A stretch of DNA of 64,000 nucleotides from Melissococcus plutonius ATCC 35311 (GCF_000270185.1 NC_015516.1:1287001-1351000); one strand, 5' to 3'. Shown: positions 32,515 through 41,936, numbered from the stretch's first letter. Notes: a model not told the origin generated them from the letters alone. Program-made: numbers and translations.

Positions 32515-32967
32515 TTATTCGTTTTTTTGCAATAATTCTTTTACAATTGTATTCACTTGATTTCCATCTGCCTTACCTTTTACTTTGGGCATAACAATTC
32601 CCATAACTTTTCCAAATTCTTTAGGTGAGTGTGCCCCGACCTGGGTAATTGTTTCCTGAACAATCTGGATAATCTTACTCTCTGAAAATTGCTCAGGCAT
32701 ATATCTTTCAACAATTGCAATTTCTATTTTTGTTTTATCAGCCAGATCTGTTCGTCCAGCCTCTTCAAACTCTTTTAGAGAATCTTTCCGTTGCTTCATT
32801 TCACGAGATAGCATCGTCAATTCTTCTTCTCCGTTCAAATTGTGGCCTTCTTTAATCTGCGCATTTTGAACGGCTGTTTTTAACATACGTAGTACAGATA
32901 AGGATTCCTTATCCTTTGCTTTCATAGCTGTTTTGATATCATCATTCAATGTAGTAAGAAGTGACAT
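32515..32967 (-). CDS. yqeY: GatB/YqeY-domain protein
   Basis: 150 aa all-alpha protein of the YqeY family (MKAKDKESLSVLRMLKTAVQNAQI; YMPEQFSE; GKVMGIVMPKVKGKADG), related to the C-terminal tail domain of GatB. It probably binds tRNA or affects amidotransfer, but the role is unproven. ATG at 32967 has GGGAG 8 nt upstream; an upstream ATG at 32982 lacks a site. It follows rpsU by 25 nt, the usual rpsU-yqeY pair. Confidence 0.92.
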   Translation of the reverse strand: MSLLTTLNDDIKTAMKAKDKESLSVLRMLKTAVQNAQIKEGHNLNGEEELTMLSREMKQRKDSLKEFEEAGRTDLADKTKIEIAIVERYMPEQFSESKIIQIVQETITQVGAHSPKEFGKVMGIVMPKVKGKADGNQVNTIVKELLQKNE

Positions 32968-32992
32968 GTTCCCAGCTCCCATTCATAGAAAA

Positions 32993-33169
32993 CTAGAATT
33001 TTTTGCGTTTTCTAGCTGCTTCAGATTTTTTCTTACGTCTTACACTTGGTTTTTCATAAAATTCACGTTTACGTGATTCTTGTAAGGTACCCGCTTTTGA
33101 AACGGAACGTTTGAAGCGACGAAGAGCATCGTCAAGAGATTCGTTTTTACGAACAACAGTTTTTGACAT
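32993..33169 (-). CDS. rpsU: Ribosomal protein S21
   Basis: 58 aa, very basic, translated from ATG at 33169: begins [19 protein letters not shown], contains [20 protein letters not shown] and ends in a Lys/Arg tail before TAG. This matches S21 over its full length. A GGAGGGAGGG motif precedes the start. Forms an operon with yqeY. Confidence 0.97.
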   Translation of the reverse strand: MSKTVVRKNESLDDALRRFKRSVSKAGTLQESRKREFYEKPSVRRKKKSEAARKRKKF

Positions 33170-33321
33170 GTAATTCCCTCCCTCCGAGCTTAAAAAGTAA
33201 CCGTTTTTCTATTTATGATACAAATGATCACCAATAAAATACTGTTCTTGTTCTATTATATCGAATGCTATTTTTGACGTCAACCATTCTTGAAAAAAAA
33301 CTAAAAATAATAAACAAAAAA

Positions 33322-33756
33322 TTAGACATTTTGACAATTTTCACATCTTCCAAGAATTTCAAATCGATGTCCCTCAATTGTACATCCTGGCAACTGATCT
33401 TCAAAAAAATCCATTGGACACATAGACACCTGCCTCGTTTTTCCACATACAATACAAATAAAATGATGATGATGTCCAATTCCTTGATGGCAATGAAACC
33501 GAAATAAGTGCTCACCATTCATTTCTGTTGTCTCTAATAAGTTTATTTCAACAAAATCACGAAGGTTTCGATAAATTGTATCATAACTAATTCCTTGATA
33601 TTTTTCCTTCATAAATGTATAGATTTCTTTTGCAGCAACATAGCGATTCATCTTAATTAAATAATGCAGCATTTCTTCCCTTTTCTTCGTATACTTTAAT
33701 CCATGCTGCTTCATAATTGCCAATGATTGTTGAATAATTGATGGTTGTTGTTTCAA
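33322..33756 (-). CDS. zur: Fur-family regulator, Zur type
   Basis: 144 aa. Winged helix (GLKYTKKREEMLHYL; SYDTIYRNLRDF) then a dimerisation domain with HHHHFICIVCGKTRQVSMCPMD, and a C-terminal CENC that completes the structural zinc site. The order of motifs (LLETTEMNGEHLFRF; GHRFEILG) matches Bacillus Zur better than Fur or PerR, so a zinc-uptake repressor is expected. Start: TTG at 33756 has AAGGAG at 7-8 nt; the upstream ATG at 33783 lacks a site. Divergent from the PPDK regulator gene. Confidence 0.85.
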   Translation of the reverse strand: MKQQPSIIQQSLAIMKQHGLKYTKKREEMLHYLIKMNRYVAAKEIYTFMKEKYQGISYDTIYRNLRDFVEINLLETTEMNGEHLFRFHCHQGIGHHHHFICIVCGKTRQVSMCPMDFFEDQLPGCTIEGHRFEILGRCENCQNV

Positions 33757-33807
33757 ATGATCATCTCCTTGATAAATCATCATTCTTACGAACAGGCAAT
33801 AAAATTA

Positions 33808-33816
33808 TGGTATAAT
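33808..33816 (+). promoter_or_regulatory. Extended -10 promoter of the PPDK-regulator gene
   Basis: TGGTATAAT about 35 nt upstream of the start at 33849, a full extended -10. No good -35 at standard spacing. Confidence 0.6.
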
Positions 33817-33848
33817 AAACAAAGAAAAAAAGCAAGGAAGGGATAAAA

Positions 33849-34697
33849 ATGTCAAAAAAAATAAACAAAGAAAAAAATATTGTGACTATCTTTGTTATTT
33901 CTGATTCTGCTGGAGAAACAGCAGCTAAACTTGTTGCTGCTTCAATGGCACAATATCCTACCGTTGATTTTTTGCTTTATCGCAGAGCCTTTATTGATAA
34001 TGAAAAAAAATTAATAAAAGCATTAAATGAAGCAAAGGAAAAACAAGCATTGGTTCTTTATACGATTGTTAATCATGAATTTGTACAATTTGCAAAAAAT
34101 TTTTTAACTGAAAATAATTTATATCAATTGGATCTTTTAACACCTTTAATTAGTAAAATTGAGTCTTTAACTGGTCATCCACCAACAAGAGAGGCAGGTG
34201 CCTTACACCATTTAAATGAAAATTATTTCAATCGAATTGAAGCAATGGAATTTGCAGTAAAGTATGATGATGGGAAAGATCCACGTGGCTTTTTAGAAGC
34301 TGATGTTTTACTTTTGGGGATTTCACGCACATCAAAAACGCCCCTTAGTCTGTTTCTGGCAAATAAAAATTTAAAAGTTGCTAATTTACCATTAATTCCT
34401 GAAGCTCATTTGCCCAAACAATTATGGGAAATGAACCCAAAAAAAATTATTGGATTAACAAATAATGCATCAACATTGAATACCATCCGAAAAGAAAGAA
34501 TGCGTGCATATGGTTTACCTGAAAATAATTCTTATTCAGATATCGAAAAAATACGTAGGGAATTGGCATTTTCAAATGAATTGTATCAAAAACTTGGCTG
34601 TGTAGTGATTAATGTTGCTTCTCTTTCAATTGAAGAAACAGCTTCAATGATTATGAATGCCCTTCATCTAGAAGATCATAGTTATTTTTTATGTTAA
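33849..34697 (+). CDS. Pyruvate,phosphate dikinase regulatory protein-like kinase/pyrophosphorylase (YqfL/DUF299)
   Basis: 282 aa. The family P-loop GISRTSKTP lies near 157; ISDSAGETAAKL starts the protein, and GLTNNASTLNTIRKERM is the third conserved block. Members switch PPDK or PEP synthase by ADP-dependent phosphorylation and Pi-dependent dephosphorylation of a Thr. No PPDK gene lies in this window, so the partner is unknown. ATG at 33849 with AAGGAAGGG. The terminator-like palindrome at 34763-34832 follows. Confidence 0.9.
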   Translation: MSKKINKEKNIVTIFVISDSAGETAAKLVAASMAQYPTVDFLLYRRAFIDNEKKLIKALNEAKEKQALVLYTIVNHEFVQFAKNFLTENNLYQLDLLTPLISKIESLTGHPPTREAGALHHLNENYFNRIEAMEFAVKYDDGKDPRGFLEADVLLLGISRTSKTPLSLFLANKNLKVANLPLIPEAHLPKQLWEMNPKKIIGLTNNASTLNTIRKERMRAYGLPENNSYSDIEKIRRELAFSNELYQKLGCVVINVASLSIEETASMIMNALHLEDHSYFLC

Positions 34698-34762
34698 ATA
34701 ACTATTTTGGAATACATCTTTAATCAAGTTTGTTAATTCTATTTTGCCCTTGTGAAATCTAT

Positions 34763-34832
34763 AAAATACATAGCTATTGAAAAAGTGAAAGATTTATTTA
34801 GAATCCTATCATTTTTCAATACTATGTATTTT
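34763..34832 (+). terminator. 70-bp imperfect palindrome after the PPDK-regulator gene
   Basis: AAAATACATAG (34763-34773) pairs with CTATGTATTTT (34822-34832), and ATTGAAAAA (34776-34784) with TTTTTCAAT (34812-34820); the loop is 27 nt. TTTTGTTTTG overlaps the end. Probably the terminator; the rest of the 34698-35034 spacer shows nothing. Confidence 0.5.
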
Positions 34833-35034
34833 GTTTTGATAGTTGATTTCAAAGGTAGAAAAATTGTTATGATAGAAAATAGTATATTAAATTGCAGAAT
34901 TTCAATATTATTTTTTGTCCACTTTCTATGTAATACTAAATAGATAATAGATTCAACAAGAAATTCCCATTATTTACAATTAACTAAAAACTTTATTATT
35001 CAATCTATAAATAAAGTAGATTTAATGAAATAAA

Positions 35035-35322
35035 TTAGTTATGTTTAATATGTTGAATAGTTTGATTTAAAATATCAAGAACATGATGGTCGTCTAGGAT
35101 ATAAAAGATCGTTTTACCAACACGATCCGTTTTTACAACATGATTTTCTCTAAGTAATTTTAGTTGATGGGAAACGGCCGACTGTTCCATATTTAGCTTT
35201 TCACTAAGTGCTGTTACGTTTAATTCTCCTTGCTTCAAATATAAAAGGATTTTTAAACGTGTAGGATCGCTCAAAACTTTATATAATTGACTGACTTTTT
35301 GAATTTCTTCCTTTTCTTGCAC
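35035..35322 (-). CDS. ArsR/SmtB-family metal sensor, CzrA-like
   Basis: 95 aa winged-helix repressor: DPTRLKILLYL, then the recognition helix TALSEKLNMEQSAVSHQLKLLRENH. The last helix carries D-x-H-x10-H-x2-H (DHH...QHIKHN), exactly the alpha-5 zinc/cobalt site of staphylococcal CzrA; the alpha-3 CxC of ArsR/CadC types is absent. It should therefore derepress on excess Zn(II) or Co(II). Start: GTG at 35322 with AAGGAAG at 7 nt, preferred over the frame opening at 35358. No efflux gene adjoins it; a possible operator lies at 35357-35382. Confidence 0.85.
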   Translation of the reverse strand: MQEKEEIQKVSQLYKVLSDPTRLKILLYLKQGELNVTALSEKLNMEQSAVSHQLKLLRENHVVKTDRVGKTIFYILDDHHVLDILNQTIQHIKHN

Positions 35323-35356
35323 GGGAATACTTCCTTCTTTCTTCAGCTTTATCCAC

Positions 35357-35382
35357 AAACATAGGTTAAGTTTATCATGTTT
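35357..35382. promoter_or_regulatory. Possible operator of the CzrA-like gene
   Basis: Inverted repeat AAACAT (35357-35362) / ATGTTT (35377-35382), 35 nt upstream of the GTG start of the ArsR-family gene, where autoregulation would act. The 14-nt spacing is longer than in typical ArsR-family operators, so this is tentative. Confidence 0.3.
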
Positions 35383-35407
35383 AAAGAAAATTAAAAAGAA
35401 AGAAATC

Positions 35408-35459
35408 TAAAAGGGAGCAATTGAGTAACGAATGATTCATACCCAATTGCTCCCTTTTA
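35408..35459. terminator. Terminator of the phosphoglucomutase gene
   Basis: Perfect 16-bp stem (35408-35423 with 35444-35459; core AAGGGAGCAATTG), 20-nt loop, U run on both strands. It follows the pgcA stop by 62 nt. Confidence 0.8.
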
Positions 35460-35520
35460 AAAATAAAATACCTATGTCTTCTGTAGATAGTTTTTATGAA
35501 AATACACTAATAAAAATAAT

Positions 35521-37245
35521 TTAAGCCATTAATTGTTGAATAACAGCTTCAAACTCATTAATTTTATTATTTGCTTCTGGTTGGGAAGTTGCCTTTGTAG
35601 CCAAATAAAACTTGATTTTTGGCTCGGTCCCTGAAGGTCTAATTGCAATCCAACTACCATCTTCCAACAAATATTTTAATACATCTGAAGAAGAGGTGGT
35701 TAAAGCTTCAACCTGACCATCAGCTGAAGTTTTCGTCAATTGTTTAAAGTCTTCTGTTTGCAGTACTTTAATTCCAGCAAAATCGGTTGGCGCTTCATTT
35801 CGAAATTTTTTCATTAATGTCTTGATTTTTTCATTTCCCTCAATACCATCCATCGTGATTGGAATTGTTTTCTCTTCATAATAACCATATTGTTTATAAA
35901 TATCTTGCAATCCATCATATAACGTTTTGTCTTGTTTTTTATAATATGCAGCTACCTCAGAAAGCAAAGTGAGTGCCTGAATTGCATCTTTATCACGGAC
36001 AAATGGTTTTACTAAATAACCATAACTTTCTTCGAAACCAAACATAAAAGTTTTTGAATGATCTTTTTCATATTGTTTAATTTTTTCAGCAATGAATTTG
36101 AAACCTGTTAGAACATTTACAACGTCTACATGGTAATCCTTTGCAATCATAGCTGGCAATTCACTTGAAACAATTGATTTTAAAATAACAGCATTTTCTG
36201 GCAAGGTACTTGCATTTTTATTTGCTTCTAGTAAGTATTTTACCATTAATGAACCTATCTGATTTCCAGTTAATAACTGATACTCGCCATTTGACAAACG
36301 AACGGCAGCACCAAGACGATCGCCATCTGGATCTGTTGCTATCAACAAATCTGCTTGCTCTTTCTTACCTAAACGAATAGCATATTCAAATGCAGATGGT
36401 TCTTCCGGATTTGGTGATTTTACAGTAGTAAAATCGGGATCTGCTATGGCCTGTTCAGGAACAAGCTGAAAATTCTCAAAGCCAGCTTGTTTTAATGCCT
36501 TCTCACCTAACATTCTCCCAGTTCCATGTAATGGTGTATAAATAATTTTTAATTTTTTACTCATTTCATGAATTAAGTCTTGATTCACAGTCACTGTTTT
36601 AATTTGTTCTAGATAGGCATTGTCAACTTCTTCACCAATCATATGAATAAGATTTTTTTGGTTTGCTTCATCTTCAGTTAAAACCGTTATTTCTAAGGGA
36701 TTTTCTATTTCCAGAACAAATGCTGTCAAGGCATCCGCATCTTTTGGTGGCATTTGTCCACCATCTTCACCATAAACTTTATAGCCATTATAGATAGCTG
36801 GATTATGTGAAGCAGTAATCATAATTCCAGTAAATGTTTTTAAATAACGAACTGTAAATGATAATTCTGGTGTTGGTCTTAAGCTTTTAAAAATATAGGT
36901 TGGTATGTTGTGAGTTGCCAATACTCTTGCTGATTCCATTGCAAACTCAAACGACATATGCCTGGAATCATAGGCAATTGCGACGCCTCGCTCTTTTGTC
37001 GTTTCATCTTTTGTGTCCATAAAACGAGCCAAACCTTCAGTCGCCTGACGAACAGTAAAAATATTCATACGATTGATTCCTGCACCCATGAGTCCCCGCA
37101 TTCCAGCTGTACCAAATTCCAAAGGTGCATAAAAAGCATCTTTTCGTTTTTCAGGATCATTTTTCAATTCCATTAATTCTTCTTTTAAATTGTCCGGTAC
37201 ATTTTTTTCGTCTACCCATTGTTCATAAACTTGTTCCCAAGACAT
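35521..37245 (-). CDS. pgcA: Phospho-sugar mutase (alpha-phosphoglucomutase)
   Basis: 574 aa. Catalytic serine loop TASHNPAIYNGYKVYG (near 142-157), metal loop DPDGDRLG (near 303), sugar loop GFEESYGY, and phosphate-binding RPSGTEPKIKFY near the C-terminus are all complete. It interconverts glucose-1-P and glucose-6-P, supplying UDP-glucose for glycolipid and wall polymers. ATG at 37245, preceded by AAAGAGGTG. TATACT at 37292-37297 on the minus strand is a candidate -10. A 526-nt spacer separates it from the next gene. Confidence 0.93.
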   Translation of the reverse strand: MSWEQVYEQWVDEKNVPDNLKEELMELKNDPEKRKDAFYAPLEFGTAGMRGLMGAGINRMNIFTVRQATEGLARFMDTKDETTKERGVAIAYDSRHMSFEFAMESARVLATHNIPTYIFKSLRPTPELSFTVRYLKTFTGIMITASHNPAIYNGYKVYGEDGGQMPPKDADALTAFVLEIENPLEITVLTEDEANQKNLIHMIGEEVDNAYLEQIKTVTVNQDLIHEMSKKLKIIYTPLHGTGRMLGEKALKQAGFENFQLVPEQAIADPDFTTVKSPNPEEPSAFEYAIRLGKKEQADLLIATDPDGDRLGAAVRLSNGEYQLLTGNQIGSLMVKYLLEANKNASTLPENAVILKSIVSSELPAMIAKDYHVDVVNVLTGFKFIAEKIKQYEKDHSKTFMFGFEESYGYLVKPFVRDKDAIQALTLLSEVAAYYKKQDKTLYDGLQDIYKQYGYYEEKTIPITMDGIEGNEKIKTLMKKFRNEAPTDFAGIKVLQTEDFKQLTKTSADGQVEALTTSSSDVLKYLLEDGSWIAIRPSGTEPKIKFYLATKATSQPEANNKINEFEAVIQQLMA

Positions 37246-37771
37246 GAAAATACACCTCTTTTAAATTTAGTTGTTTATTCGTTTCTTTACAAGTATAGCA
37301 TTGTCTTTTATAAGAAGAAAGTAATGTCCTACTTTTTGCTCTTTAAATGGTATGTCATAAAAGATAAATTAGAAGTAAAATTACTATCAATGAAAAAAAC
37401 GACAAAAATTAAACAAAATCATTTATTTTGTTTTTTATAATTGTGTAAATTATTTTTTATTATTTAAAATATATTTTATTATTGCATAGAATTTATCAAC
37501 TAGAGTCAAAAAGAAGTAGCCGGCTAGTTAAACAAAGAATCCCAATTTGTCTTTTTAATTTTTTAATCTTAATTGCATTGGCCAATAAATATTCTGTGAA
37601 TCAAAATATTTATGACTAGTACCACTTAATTTATTTATAATATCATTATTATCTTCTTACTAGATAGAAATAATTTGATGTTTAGATAACTTCTTTGTGG
37701 CTATTTAAATTATTTTAAAATCATTTATTTTATATCGATTTATTCAGGGATTTTTTATCCTAATCTAACTT
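37246..37771. other. 526-nt gene-free spacer
   Basis: Very AT-rich. It contains the likely pgcA promoter near 37292 and a 10-bp palindrome TAGCCGGCTA around 37518. No ORF with a ribosome binding site, no repeat and no clear terminator for the MocR gene was found. Confidence 0.45.
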
Positions 37772-39205
37772 TTAAGAATGACAAAATTTTTTTGTAAGTT
37801 TTCTTATTTTTTCTTTGAATAAAGAAAAATTAACAGCATTTAATTGTGAAAAATTAATTCGAAAACTATTGCTTTGTTTACCAAAAACAAAGCTTGGTGC
37901 AATTAGTAACTTTTCATCAAAAAAAGCTTGCCAATCTCGTAAGGAAAGGTCTATTTTTGTCCAATGAATCCAAAGATAGAATCCTCCCTGAGGTTTTTGA
38001 ACTTCCCATTCTTCAAATTCTTGAAAAAATTGCCAAACTTCGTTCCCTCTTTGATCAATTTGTTTCTTTAATAAATCAATTTTTTGAGGAAAATTATTAT
38101 CAGTTAATGTTATTTCCGCCATCAATTGAGGGAAAATACTCAAAGAAAAATCCATCATTTTCCTAGCCTGTGCCAATTGTAAATTTACGGAAGCTGGTGC
38201 ACTTAACCAGCCAATTTTGGTTGTTGAACCTAAAATTTTTGAAAGTGAACCAACATATAAAACATTTTCAGGTGCTAATTTTTTTAGTGGTTGAATTTTA
38301 TCTTTAGGTAAAAAACTTAATTGACTAAATACATCATCTTCTAAGATCGGAATTTTGTATTTTTGACATAATTCTATTAGTTCATAACGTCTTTTCATTG
38401 TCATTATATTTCCAGTAGGATTTTGAAATGTTGGATTTACTATAATCATTTTAATTTTATGTTGATGAATATTATTCACCAATTCAGTTATAGACATTCC
38501 TTCCTCATCTGTAGATATTCCATATAGCCGAATTCCAGTTGCTTGAAAGATTGGCAATGTATAAAAAAAAGAAGGTTTATCAACTGCAACGCTATCACCA
38601 GGTGCTAATAAAACTTGTAGGATAAGATATAATGCTTGTTGTGCACCTGATGTAATTAGAAAATTCTGTGGTGCTACTTCAAAATCATATTCTCGTTTTA
38701 TCTCATCACTAATTGCCTTTCTTAATGGTAAATAACCTAAATCATCTTGTTTTTCTTCTTCTTGTAAAAAATGTTTCCAGATTAATGCAGGAAACTCAAA
38801 GGTAGGAATTAATTCCATTGCCAACTCACCTGTGTAAAGATCCAACCAGCCAGCCTTTTTAGTTGCAATAATTAATTCAATTTCCTTTATAAATGGATCT
38901 TTTTGAATAAATATGTTTTGCTTTAAATAGTGATGCCAATCTGTTTGTGATGCAGTTGCAATTCCCCATTTTTCCTGATTAACAATGGTTCCACTGCCTG
39001 GCTTTCGAATAATCCAACCAGAAGAAACAAGTTCTTCTAACGCATGAACAACGGTTGAACGATTGACAGAAAATAATTCTGCTAATTTACGTTCTGAAGG
39101 CAGTCGTTCACCAGGTAATAAAATACTAGTTTTAATATATGACAAAATAAGTTCTCTAATGCTAATATAAATAGGAGTGTTTTTCTCTTTTTTTAATTCC
39201 CACAT
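37772..39205 (-). CDS. pdxR: MocR/PdxR-type transcription regulator
   Basis: 477 aa fusion: a GntR winged helix (residues 8-75; LPSERKLAELFSVNRSTVVHALEEL) and a fold-type I aminotransferase-like domain that binds PLP (GAQQALYL; NPTFQNPTG; ILEDDVFS; Lys in YVGSLSKILG). PdxR proteins sense PLP and control B6 synthesis or salvage. The divergent neighbours are a pyridoxal kinase and an ECF S-component, which supports that role. Start: ATG at 39205 with AAGGAG at 9-10 nt; the longer frame to 39265 has no site and would run into the shared promoter. Confidence 0.85.
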   Translation of the reverse strand: MWELKKEKNTPIYISIRELILSYIKTSILLPGERLPSERKLAELFSVNRSTVVHALEELVSSGWIIRKPGSGTIVNQEKWGIATASQTDWHHYLKQNIFIQKDPFIKEIELIIATKKAGWLDLYTGELAMELIPTFEFPALIWKHFLQEEEKQDDLGYLPLRKAISDEIKREYDFEVAPQNFLITSGAQQALYLILQVLLAPGDSVAVDKPSFFYTLPIFQATGIRLYGISTDEEGMSITELVNNIHQHKIKMIIVNPTFQNPTGNIMTMKRRYELIELCQKYKIPILEDDVFSQLSFLPKDKIQPLKKLAPENVLYVGSLSKILGSTTKIGWLSAPASVNLQLAQARKMMDFSLSIFPQLMAEITLTDNNFPQKIDLLKKQIDQRGNEVWQFFQEFEEWEVQKPQGGFYLWIHWTKIDLSLRDWQAFFDEKLLIAPSFVFGKQSNSFRINFSQLNAVNFSLFKEKIRKLTKKFCHS

Positions 39206-39320
39206 AATAGGCTGCTCCTTATAATTGGATGAGTTGAAAATACTCCAATTGGCTGTTTTTGTCAAATAATCAATCCGTTATACTAATTATAAAATAATTT
39301 GAAAGAAAAGAGGCTGAAAA

Positions 39321-40142
39321 ATGATAAAGAAAGTTTTAACCATTGCAGGTTCAGATGCAAGTGGTGGTGCTGGCATTCAAGCAGATCTTAAAACATTTGA
39401 AGAGTATGGCGTATTTGGTTTTTCTACTATAACAAGTATTGTAACAATGGATGAAGATAAAAACTGGGATCACACCATTACACCAATTGATCCAGAATTG
39501 GTAGATAAACAGTTAAAAACCGTTTATGCTAGTCGTCCAATAGATGCCTTAAAAACCGGCATGTTAGGTACCGTTGAGACAATCGAAATTACTAGACATT
39601 ATATAGATAAATTTGATATGCAAAATATTGTTATTGATCCGGTTATTGCTTGCAAAGGCACTTGCCAACTTCTACAACCAGAAAATGTAGAAGCAATGTC
39701 TCATTTATTATTACCTAAAGCATTGATAACAACGCCGAACTTAGTTGAAGCAGGTATTTTATCAAAAATGGGTGATTTGACTTCTGTAGATCAGATGAAA
39801 GAAGCTGCTAAAAAAATAAAAGAACTTGGTGCAAAAAATGTAGTTATTAAAGGCGGTCATCGATTAAACATTGATAAAGCGATTGACCTATTTTATGATG
39901 GCAATGAATTCACCTTATTGGAAGGGCCTATGATCAAAACAAACTTTAATCATGGCGCAGGTTGTATATTTGCAGCTGCTATTACTGCCAGCATAGCTAA
40001 AGGTACTTCTGTCATAGATGCTGTTCAGCTAGCGAAAAAATTTGTTGCTGCAGCCATTGAACACGGTCAACAGATTAATCCATTCGTAGGCTATGCTTGG
40101 CATGGTGCTTATAATCAAGCTGAAAACCGAATGAACAATTAA
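39321..40142 (+). CDS. pdxK: Pyridoxine/pyridoxal kinase (ThiD-type ribokinase fold)
   Basis: 273 aa. Begins VLTIAGSDASGGAGIQADLKTFEE, as in ThiD and the Firmicute PdxK. TTPNLVEAGIL, VVIKGGHR and the anion hole/catalytic segment FNHGAGCIFAAAIT near 212-225 are present; the Cys in that segment marks the dual PdxK-like group. It phosphorylates B6 vitamers (possibly HMP). The divergent MocR gene and the downstream ECF gene favour B6 salvage over thiamine. ATG at 39321 with GAGG. Confidence 0.85.
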   Translation: MIKKVLTIAGSDASGGAGIQADLKTFEEYGVFGFSTITSIVTMDEDKNWDHTITPIDPELVDKQLKTVYASRPIDALKTGMLGTVETIEITRHYIDKFDMQNIVIDPVIACKGTCQLLQPENVEAMSHLLLPKALITTPNLVEAGILSKMGDLTSVDQMKEAAKKIKELGAKNVVIKGGHRLNIDKAIDLFYDGNEFTLLEGPMIKTNFNHGAGCIFAAAITASIAKGTSVIDAVQLAKKFVAAAIEHGQQINPFVGYAWHGAYNQAENRMNN

Positions 40143-40162
40143 TAAAGAGGAGTGCAAAATTA

Positions 40163-40702
40163 ATGATGAAAAAAACATCTTCTATTCATTCGATTGCCTT
40201 AATCGCCGTTTTCATTGCATTGACCTTTTTAGGTACAATGATTAAAATTCCATTACCTACTGGTGAATTCGTTCATTTAGGTAATATTGTTGTATTGTTG
40301 GCAATTTTGTTTATTGGTTATTTAAAAGGTGCTTTAGCAGGTGGTATTGGCTTTGCTTTATTCGATCTTTTTAATGGTTATGCTGCTACTGCTCCCTACT
40401 TTATCGTAGAAAGTTTTGTGGTAGGAGGTGCTGCCTCTTTGGTTGTTTTACTTTTCAACAATAATTTAAATCATCTATGGAAGGTTACTTTAGTTGCCTG
40501 CTCAGCAGGAATTGCAAAAATTATGATGACTCAAATAAAAAATACTATTGTCCTTTTACTTTCAGGTGCTAACTTGAAAAGTGCTTTTGTTGGTGCAGCC
40601 ATTATGTTACCAGCTACCATAATCAATGCAGTTATTACTGTTATTGTTGTTTCAATTATTTATTTTCCCTTGAAAAAAGCGATTCATGCTTCTACGAAAT
40701 AA
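40163..40702 (+). CDS. ECF transporter S-component, probably for vitamin B6
   Basis: 179 aa with six hydrophobic segments; the N-terminal region (IALIAVFIALTFLGTMIKIPLPTGEFVHLGNIVVLLA) is the S-component pattern in which small-molecule binding proteins of energy-coupling factor transporters start. It would share the EcfA/A'/T module encoded elsewhere. Substrate inferred from operon context (20 nt after pdxK, MocR regulator divergent); PdxU2-like. ATG at 40163 with GAGGAG. Confidence 0.8.
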   Translation: MMKKTSSIHSIALIAVFIALTFLGTMIKIPLPTGEFVHLGNIVVLLAILFIGYLKGALAGGIGFALFDLFNGYAATAPYFIVESFVVGGAASLVVLLFNNNLNHLWKVTLVACSAGIAKIMMTQIKNTIVLLLSGANLKSAFVGAAIMLPATIINAVITVIVVSIIYFPLKKAIHASTK

Positions 40703-40746
40703 AATATAGCTTACTTATTTTATTTATATAAAGAAAAATAATAAAT

Positions 40747-40804
40747 AAAAATACTTTTCGATCTTGCTAATCATTGTAACCATTAGCAAAATCAAAAAGT
40801 ATTT
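40747..40804. terminator. Bidirectional terminator between the B6 module and guaC
   Basis: Arms 40747-40771 and 40782-40804 pair with only small mismatches (core TTGCTAAT/ATTAGCAA plus AAAATACTTTT/AAAAGTATTTT). U runs follow on both strands, fitting the convergent genes. Confidence 0.85.
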
Positions 40805-40839
40805 TTTATATCAATTTATCAAAAAACAGATTATAAGGA

Positions 40840-41817
40840 TTAAATAGTATCACCATTGAAAATTGAATTTTTAACAATAACATAATCGACTTTTCTAATT
40901 GCCTCTAAATCACGTCCACCTGCATAAGAAATAGCTGATTGTAAATCTTGTTTCATCTCAATCAATGTGTCTTCTAAATTCCCTTTATGGCGAATCCAAA
41001 TTTTCTTACCTTCAACATTCTTCTTTTCTCCCTTTTGATACTCAGAAGCACTACCAAAATATTCTTTATATAAAACATTGTTTTCAATTTTTGTTTCGCC
41101 TGGTGATTCTTCATGACCAGCAAATAATGAGCCAATCATCACCATGGTTGCACCAAAACGAACAGATTTAGCAATATCTCCATGGGTACGAATTCCCCCA
41201 TCTGCTATAATAGGCTTTCTAGCTGCTTTTGCACACCAGCGTAGAGCAGCCAATTGCCATCCTCCTGTTCCAAAGCCAGTCTTGATTTTTGTAATACAAA
41301 CTTTTCCAGGTCCAATACCAACTTTTGTTGCATCAGCTCCTGCATTTTCAAGTTCACGAACGGCCTCCGGTGTACCAACATTACCCGCAATAACAAAAGT
41401 CTCTGGTAAATATTTTTTTAGATGATAAATCATTTGAATTACAGCTTCAGAATGTCCATGAGCAATATCAATCGTTATATAATCTGGAATTAAATTTTTT
41501 TCAGCTAATTCTTCAACAAAGCGATATTCATTTTCTTTTACACCAACACTGATTGAAGTCAATAAATGTTTTTCTTTCATTTTTTTAATGAAGGAAAAAC
41601 GTTTTTCTTCATTAAAGCGATGCATAATATAAAAATAACCATTTTTTGCTAAAAATTCAGCAATAGATTCATCAATAATCGTTTGCATATTTGCAGGAAC
41701 AACCGGCATTTTAAATGTATGCTTACCTAGTGTGACAGAAGTATCACACTCAGAACGACTACCTACAATACATTTATTAGGGATTAATTGGATATCTTCA
41801 TAATCAAAAACTTTCAT
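40840..41817 (-). CDS. guaC: GMP reductase
   Basis: 325 aa IMPDH-fold enzyme without a CBS domain. It reduces GMP to IMP with NADPH. Active-site loop [22 protein letters not shown] (catalytic Cys near 176), [26 protein letters not shown], and YKEYFGSAS are the GuaC type 2 pattern. ATG at 41817 with AGGAGG at 8 nt. Single-gene transcript. Confidence 0.95.
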   Translation of the reverse strand: MKVFDYEDIQLIPNKCIVGSRSECDTSVTLGKHTFKMPVVPANMQTIIDESIAEFLAKNGYFYIMHRFNEEKRFSFIKKMKEKHLLTSISVGVKENEYRFVEELAEKNLIPDYITIDIAHGHSEAVIQMIYHLKKYLPETFVIAGNVGTPEAVRELENAGADATKVGIGPGKVCITKIKTGFGTGGWQLAALRWCAKAARKPIIADGGIRTHGDIAKSVRFGATMVMIGSLFAGHEESPGETKIENNVLYKEYFGSASEYQKGEKKNVEGKKIWIRHKGNLEDTLIEMKQDLQSAISYAGGRDLEAIRKVDYVIVKNSIFNGDTI

Positions 41818-41936
41818 TCATTTTGCCTCCTAGATACTATTTAATCATTACGTAAAAAGTTCGAACAATTGAAAAAGATTAAGTTTTTAATTGCCTATGC
41901 TAATTTACACTAATTAAACAAGAAAGTCAAAAATGA

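Noticed and set aside
33228-33518. 96-codon frame overlapping zur
   Set aside because: Shifted frame inside the well-supported zur gene; no site or homology.
34752-34943. 63-codon plus-strand frame after the PPDK-regulator gene
   Set aside because: It covers the large palindrome at 34763-34832 and has no Shine-Dalgarno; a terminator explains the sequence better.
37219-37440. 73-codon frame across the pgcA start
   Set aside because: Overlaps the pgcA start and promoter on the opposite strand and is composed of random AT-rich codons.
41845-41857. Zur-box-like half site upstream of guaC
   Set aside because: Only the ATTACG half matches; the other half is TTTAAT and guaC has no zinc link.
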